A stretch of 64,000 nucleotides of DNA. It comes from Oscillospiraceae bacterium (lineage in GTDB: Bacteria; Bacillota; Clostridia; Oscillospirales; Ruminococcaceae). The stretch spans positions 29,060 through 93,059 of the forward strand of contig SVMW01000002.1 of NCBI GenBank assembly GCA_015067215.1, read 5' to 3'. Shown here piece after piece: positions 51,586-61,033 of this stretch. The position numbers and the translations under genes were made by a program. The notes below the pieces were generated by a model, which saw only the letters and a program-made list of their open reading frames with translations, had not been told where the DNA came from and did no database searches. Within the stretch, counting starts at the first letter, position 1; every line of letters starts with the position of its first letter.

Positions 51586-53003
51586 TGAAAAGCACAAAAC
51601 ACAAAATTGCACAGTTCACCTTTTATGACCGTACAGGTATACAAACATTGCTTGAAAAAGAAGTGCAAAAAGGATGGATGCTGGAAAAAATTTCGTCATT
51701 CAGCTGGAAGTTCCGTCGTATCGAACCTGCAAAAATTCATTTTGCAGTAACCTATTTTCCAAAGGCATCAGGTTTTGACCCTCAGCCAAGCGAAGAACAG
51801 CAGCGATTATGGGAATTTTGCGAACACACCGGCTGGAAACTTGCTGCCCACAATGCACATCTGCAGGTTTTTTACAACGAGCAGGAAAGCCCTGTCCCTA
51901 TAGAAACCGACCCGCAGATTGAGCTTGAAAACATACAGAAGATAGCATATAAAACCATAATACCAAGTTATTCTGTGATTTTTATACTTGCTGTATTTAG
52001 TCTTGGTCTTCAGATGATGATGTATATCGGCAATCCAATCAGTTATCTATCAAGGAACTCAAGTTTTATAGGCATTTTGTGCTGGCTTGCACTGATGGCT
52101 ATGTCTGCACTTGAAATTGGCGGTTTTTTAATATGGCAGTCAAAAGCTCAAAAAGCGATAATGACTGACGGTAGCTTTGTAAAAACTTTTGGGTTCCGTA
52201 AAATTGAGCTTGGGCTGATGTGGTTTATAATTGCGCTTTATGCAGTTTACCTTATGACACAGCACGAACAATCAGGTTCTATTATTCTGTTGACCTCGGT
52301 TATTGCGGCAATACCTGCGTTTGCGGTCGCTCTTTTCAGAAATATATTAAAAAAACTGGGAGTATCTGCAGGTACAAACAAAATACTTACAATTGTATTT
52401 GCAGTGATATTTTGTTTAGGCGGCACAGTTGCAGCGATAATCGGCATTACAAACTTGGTAATGACTTCCGACCTGTTTGACCGTGAGCCTGAATATACCT
52501 ATGAATACAAAGGACATACTTTTAAAGTATATGATGATGAGCTTCCGCTTATGGTACAGGATATGGTCGAGACCGATTATGACGGATATTCAACTGAATG
52601 GCATGGAAATGAGTCGATATTTATATCAGAATACGATGCTTATCAGCATCCTAAGGTGGGGGATCTTGACCAATACAGTCTGCAATACACTCTTGTGGAA
52701 ATCAAGGTACCATTTTTGTACAACACGGTATTTAACTATATGCTGAACGATCTCACGAATAACCGCGGTGTAACAGAGGATGATCCGTTCTATGAAAGAG
52801 CAGTGGAAATTCCCGCATCGGAGTGGGGTGCCCAAAAGGCTTATCAGCTGTATATTGGCAAGGATTACACCGACAACGAATATCTGTTGTGCTATGAAGA
52901 TGCTATAATTATGCTTCGTCCTGATATGGAAATGGAACTTACACAACAGGCGAAAGCCGCAGTGGCGGAAAAAATAGGCGGAGTGGTTGTCTGCTACAAT
53001 TGA
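51585..53003 (+). CDS. DUF2812 membrane protein
   Basis: 472 residues. The N-terminal 120 residues match DUF2812 (FYDRTGIQTLLEKEVQKGWMLEKIS, FRRIEPAKIHFAVTYFP). Five or six membrane segments follow (about 130-295), and the C-terminal 170 residues form an outside acidic domain. DUF2812 proteins are typical partners and targets of PadR regulators; their job is unknown, with membrane stress suspected. Confidence 0.85.
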   Translation: MKSTKHKIAQFTFYDRTGIQTLLEKEVQKGWMLEKISSFSWKFRRIEPAKIHFAVTYFPKASGFDPQPSEEQQRLWEFCEHTGWKLAAHNAHLQVFYNEQESPVPIETDPQIELENIQKIAYKTIIPSYSVIFILAVFSLGLQMMMYIGNPISYLSRNSSFIGILCWLALMAMSALEIGGFLIWQSKAQKAIMTDGSFVKTFGFRKIELGLMWFIIALYAVYLMTQHEQSGSIILLTSVIAAIPAFAVALFRNILKKLGVSAGTNKILTIVFAVIFCLGGTVAAIIGITNLVMTSDLFDREPEYTYEYKGHTFKVYDDELPLMVQDMVETDYDGYSTEWHGNESIFISEYDAYQHPKVGDLDQYSLQYTLVEIKVPFLYNTVFNYMLNDLTNNRGVTEDDPFYERAVEIPASEWGAQKAYQLYIGKDYTDNEYLLCYEDAIIMLRPDMEMELTQQAKAAVAEKIGGVVVCYN

Positions 53004-53015
53004 TAATATGTATAT

Positions 53016-53056
53016 AAAAGGCTTTGCATGTTTGTCTATAATGTGCAAAGCCTTTT
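53016..53056 (+). terminator. Intrinsic terminator behind the DUF2812 gene
   Basis: AAAAGGCTTTGCA pairs with TGCAAAGCCTTTT. Confidence 0.8.
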
Positions 53057-53119
53057 CACACACAGCACACATAAATTGTATACAATCAAACTGAAAAGGT
53101 ATATAACGGAGGTTATAGT

Positions 53120-53638
53120 ATGGAATTTGCTTTTGAAACAGTTTACAACCAAAAAACACTTACCGCAATGGCAAAGGCAGTGCGAAAAACAACCCGTGCA
53201 AAACACAGCAAACGCAGCCATATAATAGGCATTGTTGTTATTGTTCTGGGCTTGTTGCTTGTTGCAGGGGATATACTTAACTCCGATTTTGAGTTCAAAA
53301 CCTTCATCACACTTCTGGCTGTTGTGGCTCTGCTTGTTGTGCTGCCTTTTGAGGACAGCTTAAATGCCTTTATTGCAGGCAGGCGTATGATAAAAGGTTC
53401 CGAAAAAGCAAATGTTGTATTCAGTGATGAAAATTTTGTTTCCGCAACCGATGTGGGCACAACGGAATTTCCGTATTCCATAATACAGTCAGTTGCTGAT
53501 ACAGACGATTATATAATTTTTGTGCTAAACCAGAATCACGCACAGGCCTATGATGTCACAAGCCTTGTAAATGGCACAAAGGAGCAGTTTATTGATTTTA
53601 TTGAACAAAAAACAGGCAAAAAGGTGCAGAAAATATAA
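53120..53638 (+). CDS. YcxB-like membrane protein
   Basis: 172 residues. Two membrane segments in the middle (IIGIVVIVLGLLLVAGDIL and FITLLAVVALLVVLPF) followed by the YcxB-like beta domain (VVFSDENFVSATDVGTTEFPYSIIQSV). Function unknown. ACGGAGG precedes the ATG. Confidence 0.8.
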   Translation: MEFAFETVYNQKTLTAMAKAVRKTTRAKHSKRSHIIGIVVIVLGLLLVAGDILNSDFEFKTFITLLAVVALLVVLPFEDSLNAFIAGRRMIKGSEKANVVFSDENFVSATDVGTTEFPYSIIQSVADTDDYIIFVLNQNHAQAYDVTSLVNGTKEQFIDFIEQKTGKKVQKI

Positions 53639-53661
53639 CAGATAACGGGTTTTACGGAGGT

Positions 53662-53796
53662 GATTATAAGAAAGAGGCTTTCTTTAAACATCAGCTCCGA
53701 AATGCAATACTGATTATCATTTTGATTGCACTGATTGTTTTTATATCTTTTGCATTTATATTAATAAGTGGAATGAAACAACATAAAGTTAAATAA
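53662..53796 (+). CDS. Possible small membrane protein lacking a normal start codon
   Basis: The frame from 53662 to the TAA at 53794-53796 encodes about 44 residues: a charged start (DYKKEAFFKHQLRN), one strongly hydrophobic helix (AILIIILIALIVFISFAF) and a basic tail. ACGGAGGTGAT at 53654-53664 looks like a strong ribosome site, but no ATG, GTG or TTG follows in frame; the first candidate codons are TAT AAG. Either an unusual start is used or a base change has killed the start. Terminator follows at 53806. Confidence 0.35.
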   Translation, partial: DYKKEAFFKHQLRNAILIIILIALIVFISFAFILISGMKQHKVK

Positions 53797-53805
53797 AATA
53801 AAGGG

Positions 53806-53835
53806 AAACTGCTAATCAGCAGTTTCTTTTTAATT
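53806..53835 (+). terminator. Intrinsic terminator
   Basis: AAACTGCT pairs with AGCAGTTT, followed by CTTTTTAATTT. Confidence 0.85.
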
Positions 53836-53891
53836 TATAAACCTTACAATTTTACAGGCAGAACAATGTATATTTTACAAATAATATCATC

Positions 53892-53920
53892 TTGCGGTAA
53901 TACATACAAAATAGTATAAT
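53892..53920 (+). promoter_or_regulatory. Promoter of the nfnAB-like operon
   Basis: TTGCGG at 53892-53897 and TATAAT at 53915-53920, spacing 17 bp, about 36 bp before the start. Confidence 0.55.
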
Positions 53921-53956
53921 TTATTAGTAGTAATTTATATATAAAGGATTGATATA

Positions 53957-54799
53957 ATGTATAAAATTATAGATAAACAGTTTTTAAACCCGACTGTGTG
54001 CAAAATGGTTGTTTGTGCGCCGCTTATGGCAAAAAAGGCAAAACCCGGTCAGTTTGTTATTGTGCGTGCTTTTGAAGACAGCGAAAGAATACCTCTTACA
54101 ATTTCTGACTATGATACAGCAAAGGGTACAATCACCATAATTTTTCAGCTTGTAGGTCAGGGTACAATGGAACTGTCTACATTGAATATAAATGATACAG
54201 TTTGCGATTTCGTTGGGCCTCTGGGCAAACCCAGCCACCTTGAAGGGCTTAAAAAGGTTGCTGTTGTAGGCGGTGGTGTCGGTTGTGCAATCGCTTATCC
54301 TGTGGCTAAAAAATTAAAGGAAAACGGCACACAGGTGCACAGCATAGTTGGATTCCGCAATAAGGATTTAATCATCCTGAAAGACGAATTTGATGCTGTC
54401 AGCGATAAACTGGTGCTTATGACAGATGATGGCTCAGCTGGCGAAAAAGGCCTTGTTACAGCTGCTTTGGAACAGCTTATAAACAGCGGTGAGCAGTATG
54501 ACGAAGTTATTGCAATCGGTCCGCTTGTAATGATGAAATTTGTCTGTAAAACAACCGAAAAATACGGTATAAAAACAACAGTTTCAATGAATCCTATTAT
54601 GGTTGACGGCACAGGTATGTGCGGTGGCTGCCGCCTTACAGTTGGCGGAAAAACACAGTTTGCCTGTGTTGATGGCCCTGATTTTGACGGACATCAGGTG
54701 GATTTTGACGAAGCTATCAGTCGTTCAACAATGTACAGGGATTTTGAAATACATAAAAGGGAAGCAGCTTGCAACCTTTTGAATAAGGAGGCAGAATAA
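53957..54799 (+). CDS. nfnA: Sulfide/dihydroorotate dehydrogenase-like FAD/NAD-binding protein (NfnA-like)
   Basis: 280 residues. FAD motif RIPLTISDYD, NAD motif VAVVGGGVGCAIAYPVAKKL, and a [2Fe-2S] site DGTGMCGGCRLTVGG...FACVDGPDFDG. As the small subunit of Nfn it takes electrons from NADH in flavin-based bifurcation between ferredoxin, NADH and NADPH. The next gene, overlapping by 1 bp, is the large subunit. Confidence 0.88.
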   Translation: MYKIIDKQFLNPTVCKMVVCAPLMAKKAKPGQFVIVRAFEDSERIPLTISDYDTAKGTITIIFQLVGQGTMELSTLNINDTVCDFVGPLGKPSHLEGLKKVAVVGGGVGCAIAYPVAKKLKENGTQVHSIVGFRNKDLIILKDEFDAVSDKLVLMTDDGSAGEKGLVTAALEQLINSGEQYDEVIAIGPLVMMKFVCKTTEKYGIKTTVSMNPIMVDGTGMCGGCRLTVGGKTQFACVDGPDFDGHQVDFDEAISRSTMYRDFEIHKREAACNLLNKEAE

Positions 54800-56187
54800 T
54801 GGCAAATATGAACCCTAAAAAATGCCCTATGCCAAGCCAGGATCCAATGGTGCGCAACCACAATTTTAAAGAGGTTGCACTTGGGTATACTATGGACATG
54901 GCGGTGGAAGAAGCACAGCGATGTCTCAACTGCAAAACAAAACCATGTATCAGCGGATGTCCTGTTCTGATTGATATCCCTGCATTTATAGGCGAAGTTG
55001 CAAAGGGTGATATTGCAAAAGCTTACGAAATTCTGTCTCAGCAGACAAGCTTGCCTGCAGTGTGCGGCCGTGTATGTCCGCAGGAAACACAGTGTGAAGG
55101 CAAATGTGTACGTGCAATCAAAGGTGAAAGTGTGGCAATTGGCCGTCTGGAACGCTTTGTTGCCGACTGGCACCGTGAAAACTGTGCACAAAAATCACAG
55201 CCCGTACAGCCCAATGGCAAAAAAGTTGCAGTTATCGGCGCAGGCCCTACAGGACTTACCTGTGCAGGGGAACTTGCAAAAAAAGGCTATAAAGTTACAA
55301 TATACGAAGCTCTGCACACAGCTGGCGGCGTGCTTGTTTATGGTATTCCTGAATTCCGCCTGCCTAAAGATATTGTAAAATACGAAATTGACAATCTTAA
55401 AGCTATGGGTGTTGAAATTGAAACCAATATGGTTATCGGCAAAATTCTCACAATTGATGAGCTGTTTGAAATGGGCTATGAAGCTGTATATATCGGCAGC
55501 GGTGCCGGTCTGCCTAAATTTATGGGTATCCCCGGTGAAAGCTTAAAAGGTGTTTACAGCGCAAATGAATATCTCACCCGAGTAAACCTTATGAAAGCAT
55601 ACAAGCCTGACAGCAAAACTCCAATCCGCAAAAGCCGCAATGTTGCAGTTGTTGGCGGCGGCAATGTTGCAATGGATGCAGCCCGCAGCGCAAAACGCCT
55701 TGGAGCCGAAAATGTTTACATTGTTTACCGCCGTGGCATGCAGGAGCTTCCTGCCCGTGCGGAAGAAATTGAACATGCACAGGAAGAAGGTATAATCTTT
55801 AAGCTGCTCACCAACCCTGTAGAGGTTATCGGCGATGAAAACGGCGAGATAAAAGCCATCAGATGTGTGGAGATGATGCTTGGTGAGCCTGATGATTCAG
55901 GACGCAGACGTCCTGTAGTTAAACCGGACAGCGAATTTGTGATTGATATTGATACGATGATTATGTCTATCGGAACAAGCCCTAATCCACTCATCTCATC
56001 CACTACAGAAGGCCTTGAAACTGACAAATGGGGCTGTATTGTAACAAATGGTGATGACGGACTTACCACCCGTAATGCGGTTTATGCAGGCGGTGATGCC
56101 GTAACAGGTGCTGCAACTGTTATTCTTGCTATGGGTGCAGGCAAACAGGCTGCTGCCGCTATCGACAAAATGCTCGGTGAAAAATAA
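54799..56187 (+). CDS. nfnB: NADPH-dependent glutamate-synthase-like oxidoreductase (NfnB-like)
   Basis: 462 residues. N-terminal Fe-S cysteines in RCLNCKTKPCISGCPV and CGRVCPQETQCEGKC; FAD motif VIGAGPTGLTCAGELAKKG; NADPH motif VVGGGNVAMDAARSAKRLG; closing GLTTRNAVYAGGDAVTG. It is labelled GltA in many genomes, but no large glutamate synthase subunit is near, and pairing with the NfnA-like protein points to ferredoxin:NADP transhydrogenase. Confidence 0.88.
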   Translation: MANMNPKKCPMPSQDPMVRNHNFKEVALGYTMDMAVEEAQRCLNCKTKPCISGCPVLIDIPAFIGEVAKGDIAKAYEILSQQTSLPAVCGRVCPQETQCEGKCVRAIKGESVAIGRLERFVADWHRENCAQKSQPVQPNGKKVAVIGAGPTGLTCAGELAKKGYKVTIYEALHTAGGVLVYGIPEFRLPKDIVKYEIDNLKAMGVEIETNMVIGKILTIDELFEMGYEAVYIGSGAGLPKFMGIPGESLKGVYSANEYLTRVNLMKAYKPDSKTPIRKSRNVAVVGGGNVAMDAARSAKRLGAENVYIVYRRGMQELPARAEEIEHAQEEGIIFKLLTNPVEVIGDENGEIKAIRCVEMMLGEPDDSGRRRPVVKPDSEFVIDIDTMIMSIGTSPNPLISSTTEGLETDKWGCIVTNGDDGLTTRNAVYAGGDAVTGAATVILAMGAGKQAAAAIDKMLGEK

Positions 56188-56206
56188 ACCCGAAAGGACA
56201 GATTCA

Positions 56207-56941
56207 GTGACAGCATTTTTTAAAGGCAAAAAGAATATAATTGCGGCACTTCTGATTTTTGCAGGTGTTGCAGCAACAATGATTTTCCTTAACACTTTAT
56301 ATGGCAATCCATTTTCAAAGGCAAATGCCGAAAAGAATATCAAAGCATATATTATTGATACCTATGGAGTTAAAGATTTTGTACTGACTGATATAGCATA
56401 CGATGCAGCTTTTAAAGAATACTGTGCGACAATTGCTTTTGCAGACAGTGAAGATGCTGTGTTTGATGTTGCTTATTCAGTAAAGGAAAACAGAATAACC
56501 GACAATTATGAAAACACTGTGGCAAACGGACTCAATACATTTTTGCGGTTAAGTTCTGAATACGGCAAAAGGGTGATGGATGTTATCAGTGGTCACTATA
56601 CTGATGATGACGTGCTATGCTATGGTGAACTTGGCAAAAACCAGTCGCTTTCCCAGTGCGGGGAACAGCTTGAGACAGATATGGCTTTTAATATGTACAA
56701 TCTTCCGCTTGAAGCAACTGTTTCCGTATTTATGGAAAGGGAAGATACATCAGCGCGGCAGTTTGCACAGGATCTTACAGATTTGCAGATGCTTATGTAT
56801 GCAAATGAAATTGCAGTGGATTATTATGATATAATGTACAACAGCAGTGTACTGCTTGAGGATTTTCCATCTTCTGTGGTGGTTGAAAATCTGGAAAACA
56901 CAGATGCACTTGCAGAATGTATAGAGCGGTTTATGCAGTAG
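56207..56941 (+). CDS. Membrane-anchored protein of unknown function
   Basis: 244 residues from a GTG at 56207 that follows GAAAGGAC. One membrane segment (IIAALLIFAGVAATMIFL) near the N-terminus, then an outside domain with NPFSKANAEKNIKAYIIDTYG, resembling YfjL-like proteins of Firmicutes; resemblance is weak. It starts 19 bp behind nfnB and ends at a strong terminator. Confidence 0.65.
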   Translation: MTAFFKGKKNIIAALLIFAGVAATMIFLNTLYGNPFSKANAEKNIKAYIIDTYGVKDFVLTDIAYDAAFKEYCATIAFADSEDAVFDVAYSVKENRITDNYENTVANGLNTFLRLSSEYGKRVMDVISGHYTDDDVLCYGELGKNQSLSQCGEQLETDMAFNMYNLPLEATVSVFMEREDTSARQFAQDLTDLQMLMYANEIAVDYYDIMYNSSVLLEDFPSSVVVENLENTDALAECIERFMQ

Positions 56942-56954
56942 TATATAAAATAAA

Positions 56955-56990
56955 ACAGCAGCTATCGTACGATAGCTGCTGTCTTTTTTT
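56955..56990. terminator. Palindromic terminator between convergent genes
   Basis: A perfect palindrome of 28 bp (56955-56982; half site ACAGCAGCTATCGT) followed by CTTTTTTTG on the plus strand and TTTTATTTTA on the minus strand. Confidence 0.9.
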
Positions 56991-56992
56991 GT

Positions 56993-58429
56993 TTATGAGC
57001 GATGCCATGCAGATGGGCTGAAAAGCAGAAGTATAGGGAAAATCTCAAGTCGTCCAATTATCATAGTAAATGAAAGGACAAGTTTTGACAAAGATGAAAG
57101 GCTGGAAAAATTGCCAGCAGGCCCAAAAATACCTATACCAGGCCCAACGTTGCTCACACATGTCAAAGCGGCACTGAAGGATTCACCAAAGGAAAGATTG
57201 TCAATTGTTACAATAAGAGTAACAAAAAGAATAATCATCATATAACAGCCGATAAATGTCAGTATGGAGCGCACGGTTTTTTCTTCAACAACTTTGCCGT
57301 CCAGTTTAACAACTTCAACAGAACGTGGATGGATAATGCTGTGGATTTCCCTGCGTATAACACGGAACATAATGAGAATACGGGAACATTTCATACCGCC
57401 GCCTGTACTGCCTGCACATGCGCCACAGAACATAAGAATAATTAAAACCATCTGTGCAAAGTACGGCCAGAACAGCCAGTCAGTTGTGGAAAAGCCTGTT
57501 GTCGATATAATGGAGCACACATGGAAAAATGCAAACCTGAAGGTCTGTGTCCAATCGGGATATAAATGACGTATATCCACACAAATCAAAGCAGTAGCGG
57601 CAACAACTACAACAAGGAAGAATTTCAATTCATCACTCTGAATAACATCTTTAAATCTGCGTGTAAGCAAAAGAAAATGAATTGCAAAGTTTACAGAAAA
57701 AAGAAGAATGAAAACAGAGATTATCATATCTATTGCCATGCTGTTATATGCACCTACACTGGCGTTCATATTGGAAAAACCGCCTGTGCCTGCAGTGCCG
57801 AATGCATGGATAAAACTGTCATACCAAGGCATACCTGCCAGCTTGAGACAAATAACTTCAAGCAGAGTAAGAGCACAGTAAATGCCATAAAGAATTTTGG
57901 ATGTCTGAGCCTGTTTTGGAACAAGCTTGGAAAACACAGGGCCGGGAGATTCAGCCTGAGTAAGATATTTTGTTCTGATACCGATTGTTGGTATCAGTGC
58001 AGTTGCAAGGACAAGAACCCCCATACCACCAAGCCAATGTGTAAAGGAACGCCAGAAAAGCAGTCCTTTTGGCAAAGCTTCTATATCAGTAAGAATAGTT
58101 GCCCCTGTGGTAGTAAACCCGGAACAGGCTTCAAACAGACAGTCCACAAAACTTGGGAATAAATTGGAATAATAAAAAGGCAAAGCGCCGATAACACCTG
58201 TGGCTATCCAGATCAAAGCAACAGTAAAAAAACCTTCACGGATATAAAAGTCTTTGGATGCGTTTATGCAGGCAAGATTCATGCCCGCAATGGTTACAAC
58301 TGTTGAGGCGATGATAAAAGGCCATACATCCTCACCATAATATATTGCAACCAGCATAGGCAAAAGCATAACAATGCCTTCCATTGTCAGAACACGCCCG
58401 ACAATTTTAAAAACAACTTTAAAATTCAT
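56993..58429 (-). CDS. trkH: Potassium uptake protein TrkH family
   Basis: 478 residues with the four pore repeats; the first reads EACSGFTTTGATIL, the second GTAGTGGFSNMNASVG, the third ISTTGFSTTDW and the fourth CVSNVGPGIG, giving the glycine filter residues. Moves K+ under control of TrkA. Overlaps the trkA stop by 1 bp (TGATG). Confidence 0.94.
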   Translation of the reverse strand: MNFKVVFKIVGRVLTMEGIVMLLPMLVAIYYGEDVWPFIIASTVVTIAGMNLACINASKDFYIREGFFTVALIWIATGVIGALPFYYSNLFPSFVDCLFEACSGFTTTGATILTDIEALPKGLLFWRSFTHWLGGMGVLVLATALIPTIGIRTKYLTQAESPGPVFSKLVPKQAQTSKILYGIYCALTLLEVICLKLAGMPWYDSFIHAFGTAGTGGFSNMNASVGAYNSMAIDMIISVFILLFSVNFAIHFLLLTRRFKDVIQSDELKFFLVVVVAATALICVDIRHLYPDWTQTFRFAFFHVCSIISTTGFSTTDWLFWPYFAQMVLIILMFCGACAGSTGGGMKCSRILIMFRVIRREIHSIIHPRSVEVVKLDGKVVEEKTVRSILTFIGCYMMIILFVTLIVTIDNLSFGESFSAALTCVSNVGPGIGIFGPAGNFSSLSSLSKLVLSFTMIIGRLEIFPILLLFSPSAWHRS

Positions 58430-59817
58430 CAGTTAACGCCTCCGCCAGCAACATAAGTATCATCAAATATGTCGTTGAATTCTGTAATCATACCACTTTG
58501 AGAGATGATAATGACATTGTCGTCAACTTCAATGGTGGTAGAACCTTCAGGAATTATAATTGATCTGCCGCGGACAATAACGGCAAGCAGAACATTCTTT
58601 TTAAGCCTGAGGTCCTTAAGAGAAATACCGATATTGCGGGTAGAGGCGTCCACTTTGAATTCCATTGCTTCGGCTTCGCCGCCAGCGATTCTGTGCAGAC
58701 TGTTCATAACACTGCCCTGACTGTTCTGCAGACCTCTTACAAGGTGCAGAATGTGCGAGGCTGTAACAGCTTTGGCAGAAATTACACTGTCAAGGCCCAT
58801 GCTTCTGGCAATACCAATATAGTTTTGTTTATTGCATTTGGTGATGGTTTTAGGAACGCCCTGCTGCATTGCATAAAGAGAAATGATAAGGTTGTCTTCA
58901 TCGCGGCCTGTAAGTGCAACAAAAGCGTCATACAGCTTCAGGTTTTCTTCTTCAAGCAACTGGTGGTCACTGCCGTCACCGTGAATTGTCATAATATCGG
59001 GGAAAAGCGTGCTGATTTCGCGGCATTTTTCTTCGTCGGTATCCACGACCTTAAGCCGTACATTCATATTTCTTAAAAGTTCAATAAGATATTTGGAAAT
59101 TTTACCGCCACCAACCAGAAATACCTTTTTGATTTTTGGAGTATATCTTCCCAGAAGCCGGAAGAATTTGTCAAGGCCACTCGGCTGACCGATGATATAC
59201 AGTTTGTCGCCTGCCTTTGGAACAAACGAGCCTTTAGGGATACATACATCACCGTTTCTGTCAGCAACACAGAACAAAAGCTGAAGCTTTTTAACCTGAG
59301 GAGGCAGGTCGAAAAGCGGTTTGTCAATCAGAAAGTCGCCTTCCTGAAGCACAAAACCCATAAGTTCAACTTTGCCGCGGCAGAAAGTTTCAATATCAGC
59401 AGCGGCAGGGAAACGCAGAAGTCTTGCAATTTCACCTGCGGCAGCACTTTCAGGGTTGATAACAACATCAATTTTAAGGTTCTGTTTGATTTCAAGCAGA
59501 CTTTCGTTGTATTCAGGGTTTCTGATACGTGCAATGGTGTATTTTGCACCAAGTTTTTTTGCAGTGAGACAGCAAACCATGTTTACCTCGTCTTCACTGG
59601 TAGCAGCAATAACAACATCGGCAGTTGCTGCACCTGCTTCGCTGAGAACATCAGGGGAAACACCATTGCCCTTGATAGTCATAATATCAAGGTTATCATA
59701 TGCTTTCTGCAAGGTTTCATCATAAAGGTCGATGATGGTAATATCGTGGTTTTCCTTAACAAGCTGTTCAGCAAGGAAAAAACCAACTTTACCGCTGCCT
59801 ACAATGATTATATTCAT
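58429..59817 (-). CDS. trkA: Trk system potassium uptake protein TrkA
   Basis: 462 residues with two RCK modules, each a NAD-binding fold (NIIIVGSGKVGFFLAEQL and VFLVGGGKISKYLIELL) plus a TrkA_C domain. Peripheral ring that gates TrkH. An in-frame TTG at 59823 exists, but AAAGGA is 8 bp before the ATG at 59817. Confidence 0.94.
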   Translation of the reverse strand: MNIIIVGSGKVGFFLAEQLVKENHDITIIDLYDETLQKAYDNLDIMTIKGNGVSPDVLSEAGAATADVVIAATSEDEVNMVCCLTAKKLGAKYTIARIRNPEYNESLLEIKQNLKIDVVINPESAAAGEIARLLRFPAAADIETFCRGKVELMGFVLQEGDFLIDKPLFDLPPQVKKLQLLFCVADRNGDVCIPKGSFVPKAGDKLYIIGQPSGLDKFFRLLGRYTPKIKKVFLVGGGKISKYLIELLRNMNVRLKVVDTDEEKCREISTLFPDIMTIHGDGSDHQLLEEENLKLYDAFVALTGRDEDNLIISLYAMQQGVPKTITKCNKQNYIGIARSMGLDSVISAKAVTASHILHLVRGLQNSQGSVMNSLHRIAGGEAEAMEFKVDASTRNIGISLKDLRLKKNVLLAVIVRGRSIIIPEGSTTIEVDDNVIIISQSGMITEFNDIFDDTYVAGGGVN

Positions 59818-60028
59818 AAACAAGTCCTTTCGGCATATATTTGTAGAAATTTTATATAATATTATTTCAATAGTATAAAGTTTATTATATTACTATTGCA
59901 TCAAAAGGTCAATAATTTGCATTTTATGGTTATTTGAAATTTATAGTGTGTATCTGTAATAACAATAATACAAATTATAAGTATTGTTCATTTTCAGTTT
60001 TTTCATACAAGTCACTCCAAATAAAAAG

Positions 60029-60069
60029 TTAGACACATCACCGAGAAAACCTCAAAATGATGTGTCTAA
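60029..60069 (-). terminator. Terminator-like hairpin
   Basis: TTAGACACATCA pairs perfectly with TGATGTGTCTAA; on the minus strand CTTTTTATTTGG follows. It lies downstream of the GGGtGRT gene piece in that direction. Confidence 0.7.
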
Positions 60070-60101
60070 GTCAATAAGTCATTTTTATTTGGGTAAATCC
60101 C

Positions 60102-60132
60102 GAAATAAAAGGCTCCGAAAGCCTTTTATTTC
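60102..60132 (-). terminator. Hairpin covering the stop codon of the GGGtGRT gene piece
   Basis: GAAATAAAAGGCT pairs with AGCCTTTTATTTC, 13 bp. The stop codon at 60126-60128 is within the stem. Confidence 0.65.
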
Positions 60133-60236
60133 ATAGCTTCTTCAACTGCAACTGCACATGCAACTGTCATACCAACCATTGGGTTGTTGCCAGCGCCGAT
60201 AAGGCCCATCATGTCTTTGTGCGAGCCGTGGAAACA
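60126..60236 (-). pseudogene. C-terminal fragment of a GGGtGRT family gene
   Basis: The minus strand encodes GSHKDMMGLIGAGNNPMVG and then MTVACAVAVEEAMK before a TAA, which I recognise as the extreme C-terminus of GGGtGRT proteins (about 330 residues when whole). Similarity stops near 60222-60236; further upstream the frame meets a stop and the sequence is unrelated. The terminator is intact. The rest of the gene is not in the window. This is the picture left when an element integrates at the 3' end of a gene. Confidence 0.72.
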
Positions 60237-60239
60237 TTG

Positions 60240-60551
60240 AAATAAATGTCTGCTTACTGAGCCTTACTCACATCATAAGTGAGTATCTCCAAGCACAGTA
60301 TAACACCTTATTTTTTATTAAGTCAATTTGTTTGTTTTTATTTGGCTTTAATTGATACAAATTAGCTCACTTTCATTCTATTTAATATTGTTTCGTGTTA
60401 AATGATTTTAAAAAGCTTTAAAAGCTACCATTTATGGTACAAGTTCAGAAATGGACAATGCTATAATATAGACAAGATAAGGGAAGGGAAAACAAAGAAA
60501 ACCTTCCCAGATAAACAATAAAACATAAAAAGAAAGAATGAGGTACTAATT
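60240..60551. other. Junction and promoter region of the mobile element
   Basis: About 310 bp without a gene. It contains ACTCAC/GTGAGT (60266-60286) hairpins, a short palindrome ACCATTTATGGT at 60427-60438, and TATAAT at 60462-60467, which starts a 19-bp stretch found again at 63850-63868. No clear -35 box precedes it. Confidence 0.5.
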
Positions 60552-60998
60552 ATGACAAACGCTAGAATCGACTTTATCAACAGAAAAATCGTTATCACAA
60601 AATCCTTCGCAGAAAAAGCTTCCAATCCAAGAGCAAAAGAAAACGCAGAACTTATGGAACTGATGGAAAAATATGTAGGCTTCGGTATTGAAGTAGTTAA
60701 AGACACAAAGAAAAATAAAAAGACAAACAAAGTTAAAGCTCTGAGCTACAAAGAAATGGAAGAATACATCACAACTTACCACGAAGAAGATTTGGAAGAA
60801 TTCAAAGGCCTTAAAGCACAGTTTGTACTCCGCGGTTCAGTTTATCACGCAATCTGTGAATGGTTCGAAGAAAAATATAAAGAAGATAAAGAACTTAAAA
60901 ACAGAGCAGAGAAAAAAGCAAAAATCGTTGTAAAAAGAAATGAGAAAACAGTTCAGTTCAATCCAAAAGCAAAAGTAAAATTGGCAGTAAATCAGTAA
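60552..60998 (+). CDS. Mobile-element protein of unknown function, first of two paralogues
   Basis: 148 residues, lysine- and glutamate-rich. Pattern: RIDFINRKIVITKSFAEKA at the start, a basic loop TKKNKKTNK, then ALSYKEMEEYITTYHEEDLEEF and a C-terminal helix-rich half. The next gene has the same arrangement. No domain recognised. Codon use (ATC, AAC, TTC, AGA) suggests strong expression. GAGG ribosome site 9 bp before the ATG. Confidence 0.75.
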   Translation: MTNARIDFINRKIVITKSFAEKASNPRAKENAELMELMEKYVGFGIEVVKDTKKNKKTNKVKALSYKEMEEYITTYHEEDLEEFKGLKAQFVLRGSVYHAICEWFEEKYKEDKELKNRAEKKAKIVVKRNEKTVQFNPKAKVKLAVNQ

Positions 60999-61033
60999 TT
61001 TGAGAAATATCAGAGAGTAAAGGAGAAAAAGCT

